Part shown: positions 17,961 to 26,532 of the stretch, piece by piece | Numbering within the stretch: position 1 is the stretch's first letter | How the letters are laid out: every line of letters begins with the position of its first letter | From: CAVVXN01 sp963772585 | Lineage (GTDB): Bacteria > Planctomycetota > PLA2 > JAEUHO01 | DNA: 64,000 nucleotides | Assembly (NCBI GenBank): GCA_963772585.1 | Contig: CAVYXV010000008.1 | Location: forward strand, 434,001-498,000 | Direction of reading: 5' to 3' | Program-made: the position numbers and the translations under genes | Notes under the pieces: generated by a model | The model's input: only the letters and a program-made list of their open reading frames with translations | Database searches by the model: none | What the model was told of the DNA's origin: nothing

Positions 17961-18212
17961 GGGCAGGCTCTCGCGAGCGAGGTCCTCGAATTCGCGCTTC
18001 GAGAGCTCGGCGTACGACTTGCCGCGACGCTTCAAGCGCTCGTTCATGCGAATCACGACATCCTGCATGCGCTCGTGCGTCTCCTGGCTCCCGCCGAGCA
18101 GAAGGAAGTCCTTGCCCGTGGTGACCCGCGTCTCGCCGTCGCTGTCGAGACCGATGCCCAGAAGGCCGCCTTGGGCCTTCCTTCGATCGCGGGGACGTCG
18201 CTCCGGCACCAT
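17958..18212 (-). CDS. Small conserved hypothetical protein, 84 residues
   Basis: No function recognised. It begins with a very basic stretch (MVPERRPRDRRKAQG), then LLGIGLDSDGETRVTTGKDFLLLGGSQETHERMQ, then a charged helix (VIRMNERLKRRGKSYAEL). The central 'GLD..GE.R.T.G..F.L.GGS.ETH..MQ' pattern reads as a real conserved domain; I believe similar small proteins occur in Planctomycetes, from memory only. The TAG stop is part of the CTAG at the edge of an R1 element. It lies 89 bases downstream of polA in the same orientation and may be cotranscribed with it. Confidence 0.65.
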   Translation of the reverse strand: MVPERRPRDRRKAQGGLLGIGLDSDGETRVTTGKDFLLLGGSQETHERMQDVVIRMNERLKRRGKSYAELSKREFEDLARESLP

Positions 18213-18301
18213 GGATGGAGCATAGCGTTTCGGCGGGCGCAGGCCAGGGGGCGGGCCCCCGTTCCTTCACCAGCCGCGGCGTTCGGCAGAGGGAAGGGCA
18301 A

Positions 18302-21091
18302 TCAATGGGCTTCCGCCCAGTTCGCGCCCCATCCGCACTCCACGAGGATGGGAACGTCGAGGTCCATCGCGCGCGACATCTCGCCGCGGACCATGTCCTC
18401 GACGACCGCCTTCTCGCTCTCCGGCGTCTCCACGACGAGCTCGTCGTGGATCTGCAGGAGCATGCGCGCCCTGAGCCCCTCCTCGCGGAGGCGTCGGTCG
18501 ATCCGGATCATCGCGAGCTTGATCAGATCGGCCGCCGTCCCCTGCATGGGCGTGTTGACCGCGACGTTCTCCGCCTGCGCGCGCACGCGCTTGTCCTTGC
18601 TCAGCAGCTCCGGCAACCACCGTTTGCGGCCGAGCAGGGTCGAGACGTACCCGCACGCGCGGGCCTCTTCGACCGTTCGCTCCAGGAAGCCGCGCACGTC
18701 CGGATAGGTGTCGAAGTACTGGTCGATGAACGCGCGCGCCTCCTCGAGCGTCACCTTCGTCTCGCGGGCGAGGCGCTGGGGGCCCATTCCGTAGATGACG
18801 CCGAAGTTCACGGCCTTCGCGCGGCTACGCAGGCCGGAATCCACGTCCTCGGGGTCCACCTTGAATACGCGCGCCGCCGTGGCGCGGTGGATGTCCTCCC
18901 CGGAGCGGAATGCGGCGATCAGCCCCTCGTCGCCCGAGAGATGAGCGAGGAGGCGGAGCTCGATCTGGCTGTAATCGGCGCTCAGGAACAGGCAGCCGTC
19001 CCCGGGAACGAACGCGCGACGGATCGCGCGCCCGGCCTCGCTGCGGATCGGGATGTTCTGCAGGTTCGGATCGCTGGAGGAGAGGCGGCCCGTGGCCGTG
19101 CCCGTCTGGTGGAACGTGGTGTGGATGCGACCCGTGTCCGGATTCACGTACGCGGGCAGCGCGTCCACGTACGTGTTCTTGAGCTTCGTGAGACTGCGGT
19201 ATTCGAGCACGAGCGCAGGAAGCTCGTGGTACGCGGCCAGCTCGAGAAGCGTCTGCTCGTCCGTCGCGTAGCCGGTCCCCTTCGCGGTCCGCTTCGGGCG
19301 CTTGCGACCGAGGTGCTCGTGGAGCTTCAGGTCCTCGAACAGGAGCTTCCCCAGGTGAGCGGTGGACCGGATGTTGAACGCTTCGCCGGCGACTTCGTGG
19401 ATCCGGGCTTCGGCCGTCTCGGCGCGCGTCCCGAGATCCTCGGAGATGGCTCCGAGGAGCGAGACGTCGAGTCGCACACCCGCGTGCTCCATCCGGGTCA
19501 ACACGGGGACGAGGGGCATCTCGACGTCGTGGAAGAGGTCAGCCACCTCCTTCTCGCGGAGTTCCTCCTTCAGTTCCGCCTCCAGCCGCAGCGCGACGTC
19601 GGCGTCCTCGCAGGCGTAGCGGGAGACGTCCTCGATGGGCACCTCGGCCATCGTGATCTGGTTCTTCCCCTTGCCGAGGAGGTCCGTCGTGGGGATCTTC
19701 CGGATGCCGAGACGGCGCATCGCCATCTCGTCGATGTTGTGCACGCGCCCGCCGGGGTCCACGCACCAGTCGGCGACCATCGTGTCGAAGGCGACGCCCC
19801 GTACGCTCACGCCGTGCCGCTCCAGCACGTGCAGGTCGTACTTGAGGTTCTGTCCGGCCTTGGGGATGGCCTCGTCCTCGAGCACGCCCCGGAGCCGATC
19901 GAGGACCGCGTCCCCGTCGGCGCCCGTGCCCCGGTCGAACAGCCGCCCCTGCCCCGACCCCTTCTTCACGGAGCCGCCGCCGAACATGGGCGGGTCGAGG
20001 TTGACGGGGACGTAGAAGGCCTCCCGGGGCTTCCAGGCGAAGGACAGGCCGACCAGGTCAGCCCGCATGGGATCCACGGAGGTCGTCTCCGTGTCGAAGA
20101 CGAACCCTTCCCGCTTCTTCGTCGCGGCGAGCGCCTGGACGAGGGCATCGAGCTTCGCCGGCGTGTCCACGAGGGTGTAGTGGATCTCGCCCAGGCCGTC
20201 GCCCGCGTGCTCCAGGGCGTCGAGACGTGCCTGGAACTCGATCTCCAGGTAGAGGGCGCGTAGCGCCTCCTCGTCGCGCTCGCCGCGTTCCAGGGTGGCG
20301 AGGTCGACGGGGACCGCCGTGTCGATGGTGACCAGGTACTTGCTGAGCCGCGCCTCCTCCTGGTGCTCCAGGAGGTTCTCGCGGAGCTTCTTCTGCTTCA
20401 GCTCGCCGGCGTGGGCGAGCACGGCCTCCAGGTCGCCCCAGGTCTCGATCAGTTCCTTCGCGCGCTTGGGCCCGACGCCGGGCACGCCCGGCACGTTGTC
20501 CGAGGTGTCGCCCATCAGGGAGAGGAGGTCGATGACCTTCTCGGGCGGCACGCCGAGCTTCTCCTCCACGCCGGACGCGTCGAGGAGCTCCACCTCGGTC
20601 TGATTGGGCTTCTGGACGTTGTAGAGACGCACGTGGTCCGTCACGAGCTGACACATGTCCTTGTCGCCCGAGACGATCCAGACGTCCCGCGCGGCCGCCT
20701 CGCCCTGGCGCGCGAGCGTACCGATCACGTCGTCGGCCTCGTAGCCGGGGACCCTCAGGAAGGGGAGGCCCTCCGCCTCCACCGCCCGGCGGATCCACTC
20801 GAGTTGCGGCACCATCTCTTCCGGCATCTTCTCGCGCGTGGCCTTGTAGGCGGCGTAGGCGCGGTGCCGGAAGGTCGGCTCCTTGGCGTCGAAGATCACG
20901 ACGATCTCGTCGGGCTTCTCGTGCTGCCGGATCCGGTCGAGCGCCGCGAGGAAGCCGAACACCGCGCTGGTGGGCTGCCCCTTGCTCGTCACCAGGGGAC
21001 TCCGCATCAACGCGAAGTGCGCCCGATACGCGAGCGCCATCCCGTCCAGCAGGAACAAGCGCTTCCGTTCGGAGTCGGAACTGGAATCCAC
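18302..21091 (-). CDS. polA: DNA polymerase I
   Basis: 929 residues, the usual size. Residues 10-290 are the 5'-3' flap exonuclease (LFLLDGMALAYRAHFAL, GYEADDVIGTLA, SLMGDTSDNVPGVPGVGPKRA). Residues 320-500 are the 3'-5' proofreading domain with apparently intact metal ligands (FDTETTSVDP, NLKYDLHVLERHG, YACEDADVALRLEAEL). The rest is the family A polymerase with SADYSQIELRLLAHLSGD, RAKAVNFGVIYGMGPQRLAR and LLQIHDELVVE. It acts in Okazaki fragment maturation and repair. It is divergent from the 21168 gene across 76 bases. Confidence 0.97.
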   Translation of the reverse strand: MDSSSDSERKRLFLLDGMALAYRAHFALMRSPLVTSKGQPTSAVFGFLAALDRIRQHEKPDEIVVIFDAKEPTFRHRAYAAYKATREKMPEEMVPQLEWIRRAVEAEGLPFLRVPGYEADDVIGTLARQGEAAARDVWIVSGDKDMCQLVTDHVRLYNVQKPNQTEVELLDASGVEEKLGVPPEKVIDLLSLMGDTSDNVPGVPGVGPKRAKELIETWGDLEAVLAHAGELKQKKLRENLLEHQEEARLSKYLVTIDTAVPVDLATLERGERDEEALRALYLEIEFQARLDALEHAGDGLGEIHYTLVDTPAKLDALVQALAATKKREGFVFDTETTSVDPMRADLVGLSFAWKPREAFYVPVNLDPPMFGGGSVKKGSGQGRLFDRGTGADGDAVLDRLRGVLEDEAIPKAGQNLKYDLHVLERHGVSVRGVAFDTMVADWCVDPGGRVHNIDEMAMRRLGIRKIPTTDLLGKGKNQITMAEVPIEDVSRYACEDADVALRLEAELKEELREKEVADLFHDVEMPLVPVLTRMEHAGVRLDVSLLGAISEDLGTRAETAEARIHEVAGEAFNIRSTAHLGKLLFEDLKLHEHLGRKRPKRTAKGTGYATDEQTLLELAAYHELPALVLEYRSLTKLKNTYVDALPAYVNPDTGRIHTTFHQTGTATGRLSSSDPNLQNIPIRSEAGRAIRRAFVPGDGCLFLSADYSQIELRLLAHLSGDEGLIAAFRSGEDIHRATAARVFKVDPEDVDSGLRSRAKAVNFGVIYGMGPQRLARETKVTLEEARAFIDQYFDTYPDVRGFLERTVEEARACGYVSTLLGRKRWLPELLSKDKRVRAQAENVAVNTPMQGTAADLIKLAMIRIDRRLREEGLRARMLLQIHDELVVETPESEKAVVEDMVRGEMSRAMDLDVPILVECGWGANWAEAH

Positions 21092-21167
21092 GCTCTCTGG
21101 CCTCCCGCCTCGGGGGAGGGGTCACCGTACCCGAGCCCGGGCCGGGGAACCGGCTACGATTCCCTCC

Positions 21168-22592
21168 GTGGACGACAAGCCGGAATTCTTCGTGGCGCGG
21201 GACCGGGCCCGGCGGCTGGGGTTCCGACTGGAGAAGGTGCTGCAGGAGCGGCGCCTCGCCTGGCGCGGCGAGGACGTCGGGATGTCGACGCTGCGCGACG
21301 AGGCGGACCTGGACCTCCTCGCGATCGCGCGCGACGCGCGGGAGAGTGCGGCGGCGGTGCTGGCGGGCCGGCTTCGCGACCGCGAGCGGGGGTACATGGA
21401 GATGCCCTTCGTGGTCGCCGTCACGGGGGTGGCTCACCGCCTGGAGGAGGCGGCGGCCCTGGAGGCCGATCGCCGCGGCGGACGAGGGGGCGAAGAGGAG
21501 ACGCGGGCCGCCATCCTGGACCGCCTCACCGCGGCGGCGGAGCGCCTGGAGGCCTTCCAGGCGGCGTACGACGCGAAGCGCATCCTCGGCGAGCCCGGCC
21601 CCGTGGACGTCGCGCGGCTGCTCGGGGCGCTCGCGCGGCCGGGAGCGGCCCCCTACGACCGCGCGCCCCCCGTGCTGACCAGCGACCGGGCCGGCCTGGG
21701 CGACCTGCTCCTCGCGATCCGGACGGCCCTCGGCGAGACCGTCGGGGGGTGGCACGTGGCCCTCCACGAGGGCGACCGGGCCGTGCGCCTCGTGCTGGGC
21801 GACGTCGGCGGCGAGACCCGTCCGGGGCCGCTCCCCGAGGAGGTGGAGCGCGCCGCCGACGTGCTTGCGTGGCTGCATCCCGTGGAGGTCGCCGCGCGGG
21901 TGCGGCCCCGGGCGCTCGGCGGGGACGAGTTGGCCGGCGTCGCGGTGGGACTGGAGGATCCGGCGGCGAAGAGCCTCGACCTCTCCCTGGAAGCCCTGTC
22001 GGGCGGTCGTCCGGCGCTGACGCCGCAGGAGGAGGCGGCGGTCCGCCGCCTCCTCCAGTCGCCCGCCCACCCCGAGAGCGGTCCCCCCTCCCCGCCGCGA
22101 CTCGTCGCGCTGCTGGGCCTGCTCCAGGCGTTCGACGCGGCGTTGAGCGAGGGCCTGCTCCCCCGCCTCACGGCGCGCGCCGTGAGGCGCGCCGCGGCCG
22201 AGCTACCGCGCGAGGCGACCCGCAAGGCGCCGCTGAAGCGCAGCCTGCTGGCGGCCCTCGCCGCGGAGTTGCCCGGGGTCGCCTTCGATCGCGCGGGCGA
22301 CCTCGCCCGGGGGATCGAGCGGGCGCAGAAGGGCCCCCGGATCGGCCCGGGCGAGGCGGCGGCGCTGCTCGCCCTCTTCGGGCGGAGCTGGTCCCACGCG
22401 GGCACGCGCGGCACGGCCCCGCTCCCCCGCGGAACCCTCGACGACGCCGACGTGGAGCGCCTGATCGGCGACCTCGCCTCGATCGCGGCGATCCGCCCCC
22501 GGCTGGACGCCGGACAGGACGTGTCGCCCCACGAGATCACGAGGCTCGAGGCCGCGGCGATCGGCGCCCTGGGGCGCATCCGCCGCATGTGA
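21168..22592 (+). CDS. Ala/Arg/Glu-rich protein of unknown function
   Basis: 474 residues from GTG at 21168 (TCCCTCC lies before it, so there is no clear ribosome-binding site); the open frame extends further upstream but overlaps polA on the other strand. It has no signal peptide or membrane helix. Composition is Ala, Leu, Arg and Glu with Pro/Gly breaks, probably mostly helical. Repeated pieces such as ARDARESAAAVLAGRLRDRE and EAAALEADRRGGRGGEEE suggest helical hairpins. No catalytic motif is seen. It converges with clpP. Codon use resembles its neighbours, so it is probably a real but lineage-specific gene. Confidence 0.7.
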   Translation: MDDKPEFFVARDRARRLGFRLEKVLQERRLAWRGEDVGMSTLRDEADLDLLAIARDARESAAAVLAGRLRDRERGYMEMPFVVAVTGVAHRLEEAAALEADRRGGRGGEEETRAAILDRLTAAAERLEAFQAAYDAKRILGEPGPVDVARLLGALARPGAAPYDRAPPVLTSDRAGLGDLLLAIRTALGETVGGWHVALHEGDRAVRLVLGDVGGETRPGPLPEEVERAADVLAWLHPVEVAARVRPRALGGDELAGVAVGLEDPAAKSLDLSLEALSGGRPALTPQEEAAVRRLLQSPAHPESGPPSPPRLVALLGLLQAFDAALSEGLLPRLTARAVRRAAAELPREATRKAPLKRSLLAALAAELPGVAFDRAGDLARGIERAQKGPRIGPGEAAALLALFGRSWSHAGTRGTAPLPRGTLDDADVERLIGDLASIAAIRPRLDAGQDVSPHEITRLEAAAIGALGRIRRM

Positions 22593-22611
22593 GGCGCGGC
22601 CCGCGGCGGCG

Positions 22612-23193
22612 CTACGGCAGATCGCTCTCCCGGGTGACGATCTTGTCCACGAGGCCGTAGTCCACGGACTCCTGCGCATTCAGCCAGTAGTCCCGCTGCA
22701 TGTCCGTCTGGATGCGGTCCAGCGGCTGCTTCGTGGCCTGGACGAAGAGATCGTTCGCCTTCTCGCGCAAGCGGATGATCTCCTTGGCGGTGATGGCGAT
22801 GTCGCTGGCCGTGCCCCGGGCGCCGCTGCTCGGCTGGTGGAGCATCCAGCGGGAGTTCGGGAGCGTGTACCGGTGGCCCTCGTTGGCGCCCATCATGACG
22901 ATCGTCGCGGCGCTCGCGGCCAGACCGGTGCAGATCGCGTGGACCGGCGCGTCGACGAAGCGCATCACGTCGTAGATCGCGAACCCGTCGTCCGCCCAGC
23001 CCCCGGGGCTGTTCACGTACATGCGGATCGGCTTCTGGCGGCTGATCTCGTTGAGGACCACCAATTCCTTGATCACCTGCTGGGTCAGCTTGGGCTCGAT
23101 GGGGCCGAACAGGAGCACGCTCCGCGCCTTGAGCAGCTTGCGCACGATCGGGCTGGAGGGCGGGCGCTTCGGCCTTTCCTTGTCGTCAGGCAT
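22612..23193 (-). CDS. clpP: ATP-dependent Clp protease proteolytic subunit (ClpP-like)
   Basis: 193 residues from ATG 23193 (MPDDKERPKR). The nucleophile Ser lies in TGLAASAATIVMMGA and the His in RWMLHQPSSGARG. The Asp of the triad is in the DRIQTDMQRDYWLNAQESVDYGLVDKI region. The usual GxAASMG and HQP motifs are slightly altered (AASAAT, HQPSSG), so this may be a diverged ClpP paralogue rather than the main one. A longer open frame (to 23253) would overlap the sigma factor stop. The gene follows the ECF sigma gene by 53 bases. Confidence 0.9.
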   Translation of the reverse strand: MPDDKERPKRPPSSPIVRKLLKARSVLLFGPIEPKLTQQVIKELVVLNEISRQKPIRMYVNSPGGWADDGFAIYDVMRFVDAPVHAICTGLAASAATIVMMGANEGHRYTLPNSRWMLHQPSSGARGTASDIAITAKEIIRLREKANDLFVQATKQPLDRIQTDMQRDYWLNAQESVDYGLVDKIVTRESDLP

Positions 23194-23246
23194 CGTCGGG
23201 GGGTCTCCGGTCCAGGCGGCGACGGTACCCCGATGCCCCGGGCGGG

Positions 23247-23846
23247 TCACCAAAGGTCAGCCCCGCCCTCCGCCTCGATCGCCTCCCGGAAGGCCGCGTG
23301 CGCCCGGCTCAGGCGGCTCTTGACGGTCCCCAGGGAGCAGGCCAGCACGGACGCCAGGTCCTCGTAGCTGAGGCCCTCGAGGTAGCGCAGGACCAGGATG
23401 GCGCGCAATTTCGGACTCAACCGCCGAAGGGCCCGGTGGACGGCACCCTTTTCGCCCTCCCGCTCCAGCGGGTCCTCGGGCACCTCGCTGGCGTCCCCAC
23501 CCCGCGGCCGCCGTGCGGTCTCGTCGAGGGGGCCGTCGCCCATGCGCCACGCCGGGCGCCGCCGCTCGCGGCGGCGGTGGTCGATCGCGCGGTTGACCGC
23601 GAGACGGTAGAGCCACGACCCGAGGCTCGCCTCGCCCCGCCAGGAGCCCACGCGATCCCGCAGGGTGAGGAATACGTCCTGGGTGACGTCCTGGGCCCGG
23701 TTCCAGTCGCCGGTCACCCGCCACGCCACGTTGAAGACGCGGCGACTGTAGCGCTCGTAGAGCTTCCCGAGCGCCGCCCGTCGCTGCGGGCCGTTGCCGG
23801 CCGTCAGGTCGCGGACCAGTTGCGAATCCGGGTCCCTGACCGCCAA
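23247..23846 (-). CDS. ECF-type RNA polymerase sigma factor
   Basis: About 199 residues. Region 2 contains LGKLYERYSRRVFNVAWRVTGDWNRAQDVTQDVFLTL and SWLYRLAVNRAIDHRRRE. A linker with an acidic/Arg stretch follows, then region 4: LSPKLRAILVLRYLEGLSYEDLASVLACSLGTVKSRLSRAH. The frame is open to GTG 23915, but that start would overlap the divergent gene. TTG 23846 has GCGGAGGG about ten bases upstream and gives a normal N-terminus, so it is preferred. No anti-sigma gene follows; clpP does. Its regulon is unknown. Confidence 0.9.
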   Translation of the reverse strand: MAVRDPDSQLVRDLTAGNGPQRRAALGKLYERYSRRVFNVAWRVTGDWNRAQDVTQDVFLTLRDRVGSWRGEASLGSWLYRLAVNRAIDHRRRERRRPAWRMGDGPLDETARRPRGGDASEVPEDPLEREGEKGAVHRALRRLSPKLRAILVLRYLEGLSYEDLASVLACSLGTVKSRLSRAHAAFREAIEAEGGADLW

Positions 23847-23909
23847 TGCGAGAATGCCCTCCGCGGACGGCCGGGATCCTACCAGCGGCCCGAGCCGCTC
23901 CCCGCCCGC

Positions 23910-24230
23910 ATGCACGCTCCCACCACCCCCCTACGATTGGTCCTTCTGGCGCCGCCGGACGCGCCCGGCGCGGACGCGATGCTCGCTCTCGCGGGAGACG
24001 CGCCGTCCGTCTCCCTCCTTCTGTCCGGCAGCGGTCTGGCGTGGCTCTCCGACCCGCGGACGGCCCGGCTCGCGGCCCGCGCGGGCAGCGAGGTCGTCGT
24101 GTGCAGCCGGAGCGCGCGCGAGCGCGGGCTGCCGGCCGCGGACCTCCCGCCGTGGGTGCGGCCGTCGAGCCTCGTCGCATGGCTGCGCGGGCACGGCCGC
24201 GGGGAGCGCTTGTGGGGCCTCCTCCCGTGA
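23910..24230 (+). CDS. Small DsrE/DsrH-like protein
   Basis: 106 residues starting ATG 23910. A Rossmann-like alternation opens the protein (LRLVLLAPPDAPGADAMLAL). A later CSRSARERGL segment resembles the Cys-containing helix of DsrE/TusB-type sulfur-transfer proteins. The end WLRGHGRGERLWGLLP fits the short family. The stop overlaps the next start as GTGA. The assignment rests on fold-like pattern only; it could equally be an unrelated small protein. Confidence 0.55.
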   Translation: MHAPTTPLRLVLLAPPDAPGADAMLALAGDAPSVSLLLSGSGLAWLSDPRTARLAARAGSEVVVCSRSARERGLPAADLPPWVRPSSLVAWLRGHGRGERLWGLLP

Positions 24231-24604
24231 GCGTGCCCGTCGTCCTCGCGGTCGTCGCGACCGCGGACCCGGATCCCGACGATCTCCGGGAGTTCCTGCG
24301 CCTCGTCGTGGCGCTGCTCGCCACGGGCGCCGAGGTCCGACTGCTCGCGGACGGGGCCGATGCCTGGGCGGACGGCGGGGCGCCCGAAGCGGTGCAGGAC
24401 CTGCTCGACGGCCTGGCGTCGTTCGACGTGGTCGCCGTACCCCTGGAGCAACGCGCGCTGGCCGCCGGGCTGGGCGCCGCGGACCACGTCCTGCGTCTGG
24501 GCGCCGGGCGGCGCGAGGCGCGACCTTCCGTGCTGGCGATCGGCGGAGCGGGGGCGGCGATCGACCTCTTCCGCCGTGCCGGCCAGGTGCTCAAGTCCGG
24601 ATGA
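24227..24604 (+). CDS. Small DsrE-like protein, partner of the preceding gene
   Basis: 125 residues beginning GTG in a GTGA overlap with the gene before, so translation is probably coupled. The pattern is again alternating beta and alpha (VVLAVVATADPDPDDLREFLRLVVALLATGAEVRLLADGADAW), like DsrE-family proteins that handle sulfur, but it has no cysteine. The two small genes may encode a heteromer, as with TusB/TusC (inference). A 12-base-pair hairpin follows the stop by six bases. Confidence 0.5.
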   Translation: MSVPVVLAVVATADPDPDDLREFLRLVVALLATGAEVRLLADGADAWADGGAPEAVQDLLDGLASFDVVAVPLEQRALAAGLGAADHVLRLGAGRREARPSVLAIGGAGAAIDLFRRAGQVLKSG

Positions 24605-24610
24605 AAAGAT

Positions 24611-24639
24611 GGCCCCGGTGGGGCGGACCCACCGGGGCC
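24611..24639 (+). terminator. Strong hairpin after the DsrE-like pair
   Basis: Perfect 12-base arms GGCCCCGGTGGG and CCCACCGGGGCC enclose GCGGA, starting six bases after the stop codon. No T-run follows (GGGCGTCTCG), so it may stop transcription with Rho or protect the RNA end. Confidence 0.6.
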
Positions 24640-24898
24640 GGGCGTCTCGTCCGAGGGGACTTGTGAGATAAGGGATGTGGTGGAAGGTTACCTTGCAGGG
24701 CGATTTCCTCGGACTCGACGGGCTCCCGGGCGAGGGAACCCACCGGCTCTCGCCGGCGCTGCCCTATCGGCGTGCCTGCTCCCCCACCGGAACGATTCGC
24801 ACGGCCAAAAGGCCGTCCGGATCGCGTCGAGATTTTCGGACAGGCGCGCCGGTCGGAGGGGCCGGCGGCGCGTTCGGGACGGAGGGCGTAAACAGCGG
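24640..24898 (+). other. Gene-free leader of the lipoprotein gene
   Basis: About 260 bases between the hairpin and ATG 24899. It contains several short inverted repeats (ACGGCC/GGCCGT around AAAA; GAGCCGGTGGG with CCGGCTCTCGCCGG). An upstream start at 24677 would give a protein without sensible composition. I see no known riboswitch consensus. Confidence 0.4.
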
Positions 24899-25372
24899 AT
24901 GGACAGCACGTTCCGTCATCGCGTCCTCCGGATCGACGCGCCGTGGCGACGGACCGCGACGCGAGCGGCGACGTGGCTGCTGCTCGGCGGCCTGGCCCTG
25001 GGGGCGAGCGCCTGCCGGGTGGAGCGCGAACCCGCCACGAACGCGCGGGGCCCGTCGCTGAGGATCATCCAGCCGCGGGAGGGTCGGCGCTTCCCCGTCA
25101 CGGACGACCTCCGGGGTCTCGGGCGGGTCGAGGTCCTCTTCGACCTGGACGACGTGGGCGGGAGCCACCGCATCCGGTTCCGGATCGGCGGCGACGTGCC
25201 GACGGAGGTGCGGGACCCGCACCGCCGGCTGGTCCGGAAGGTCCCGCGCGGCACCCACGTCCTGGAAGCCTGGCTCCTGGACGCCGACGGGCGTCCGGTC
25301 GAGGCGCCGGGCGCGAAGGCGGCGGTCACGATCCACGTGGGCGGGTCGCCGGGCGCCGCCGCCGGGGATTGA
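24899..25372 (+). CDS. Putative lipoprotein of unknown function
   Basis: 157 residues. ATG 24899 follows GGAGGGCGTAAACAGCGG. After a basic start, a hydrophobic segment ends in LALGASAC, a lipobox-like site. The mature part (SLRIIQPREGRRFPVTDDL, VEVLFDLDDVGG, RIRFRIGGD, GTHVLEAWLLDADGRPV, AAVTIHVGG) has the beta-strand pattern of an immunoglobulin-like domain. It is probably a periplasmic or outer-membrane-attached binding module. Function unknown. The next gene is convergent. Confidence 0.75.
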   Translation: MDSTFRHRVLRIDAPWRRTATRAATWLLLGGLALGASACRVEREPATNARGPSLRIIQPREGRRFPVTDDLRGLGRVEVLFDLDDVGGSHRIRFRIGGDVPTEVRDPHRRLVRKVPRGTHVLEAWLLDADGRPVEAPGAKAAVTIHVGGSPGAAAGD

Positions 25373-25398
25373 CCCTCCTCGCGCGCGCTCCCTCGGCC

Positions 25399-25875
25399 TC
25401 AGGGCTGCTTCTCGAGGATCTCCTCGAGGTCCTGCCAGCCCATCGACTGCCAGAACGCCACCGCCCCGGGGTTCGCGGTCACGGCGCGGCAGCGGACCGT
25501 GTCCGCGCCCTTGTCGTAGAGCAGGTCGAGGAGACGCCCGACCAGGCGTCGCCCGACGCCGCTCCGCCGGCGGGGCGGGACGACGAAGACGTCCGTGATC
25601 TCCCCGAGGCGCGTCGGCTTGTGCCATCCCGTACCCGCTGTGATGCGCGATGCGGCGAATCCCACGAGCAGGCGACGCCTCTCCTCGGCGACCACCACCT
25701 CCCGGTCGGAGTCCTGCAACCACGACGCGAACTGACCGGCCATGTGCTCGCGCGCGTGGGGATGGAGCGAAAGCCGGGCGTCGAGGCGGGCGTTCTCCTC
25801 GACCATCGCCGCCCAGAGCAGCAGGAGGGCCGGGATGTCGCCGCGGCGCGCGGCGCGGATCGGCGTGCCTTCCAT
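25399..25875 (-). CDS. GNAT-family N-acetyltransferase
   Basis: 158 residues. The beta4 strand and acetyl-CoA P-loop are visible in ITDVFVVPPRRRSGVGRRLVGRLLDLL, followed by the typical end ANPGAVAFWQSMGWQDL. Its start codon shares one base with the stop of the upstream GNAT gene (TGATG). The two proteins share layout (both have 'VARLxPHAREH'-like middle parts and the VFVVPP/VYVRPA motif), so they are probably a tandem duplication. The acceptor substrate is unknown. Confidence 0.88.
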   Translation of the reverse strand: MEGTPIRAARRGDIPALLLLWAAMVEENARLDARLSLHPHAREHMAGQFASWLQDSDREVVVAEERRRLLVGFAASRITAGTGWHKPTRLGEITDVFVVPPRRRSGVGRRLVGRLLDLLYDKGADTVRCRAVTANPGAVAFWQSMGWQDLEEILEKQP

Positions 25876-26378
25876 CAGAGGTCCTCCAGGCTCTTCTGGA
25901 GCACCATCTGCAGCGTCGTGTACCCCTGCGCCCGGAACCGGGCGAGGCTGTCCTCGTTCTGCGCGGCGACGGGCGCACGCAGGACGAAGGCGCCGGCCGC
26001 GACGAGGGCGTCGCTCAGGGTCGCGAGCAGCCGCCGGCCGTGCCCCTTGCCCCGGTCGGCGGGCCGGACGTAGACCTCGGAGACCTCGCCCACGTGCTGA
26101 TTGCGGAAGACGGGCGGCCAGACCACCGCGATCCCGGTGGCGTAGCCGACCAGCTCCGGCGGCTGCTCGCCCTCGGCGGGCACCTCCGCGACGAGCAGGA
26201 TCCGTCCTTCCTGTTCCAGCCAGATCGGGATGGCGTGCTCGGTCCGCTCCCGCACATCGGGCAAGAGTTGCAGCCTGGGCTCCAGCCTGGCCATCTCCGC
26301 CAGGTACTGGACCCTCAGATCGGCCAGCGCGTGGGTGTCCACGCGCCGCGCCGTACGCACGTTGGATTCGACCGTCAT
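25875..26378 (-). CDS. GNAT-family N-acetyltransferase
   Basis: 167 residues, with the acetyl-CoA site VGEVSEVYVRPADRGKGHGRRLLATLSDAL and a C-terminal SLARFRAQGYTTLQMVLQKSL, the common ending of GNAT proteins. It is coupled to the second GNAT gene by a one-base overlap. 154 bases separate it from the divergent ribBA start. The substrate is unknown. Confidence 0.88.
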   Translation of the reverse strand: MTVESNVRTARRVDTHALADLRVQYLAEMARLEPRLQLLPDVRERTEHAIPIWLEQEGRILLVAEVPAEGEQPPELVGYATGIAVVWPPVFRNQHVGEVSEVYVRPADRGKGHGRRLLATLSDALVAAGAFVLRAPVAAQNEDSLARFRAQGYTTLQMVLQKSLEDL

Positions 26379-26532
26379 GCCCCCATCCCGGACCGCCTCC
26401 GATCATACGACCGGGGCCTTCCGACCGGGAGCGTCCGTTTCCCACGGCCCCTCGACCCCGCGCCCCTGCGACCCCGCGGGGCGATGCGACGGTGGCCGCG
26501 TACCATCGACGCGTCGAGTTCTGGAGCTTCCG

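Noticed and set aside
24677..24898. Longer N-terminus for the lipoprotein at 24899
   Set aside because: The added residues are Arg/Pro-rich and would bury the lipobox signal; ATG 24899 has a ribosome-binding site.
26379..26532. FMN riboswitch before ribBA
   Set aside because: The conserved AGGGGC and related RFN blocks are absent.
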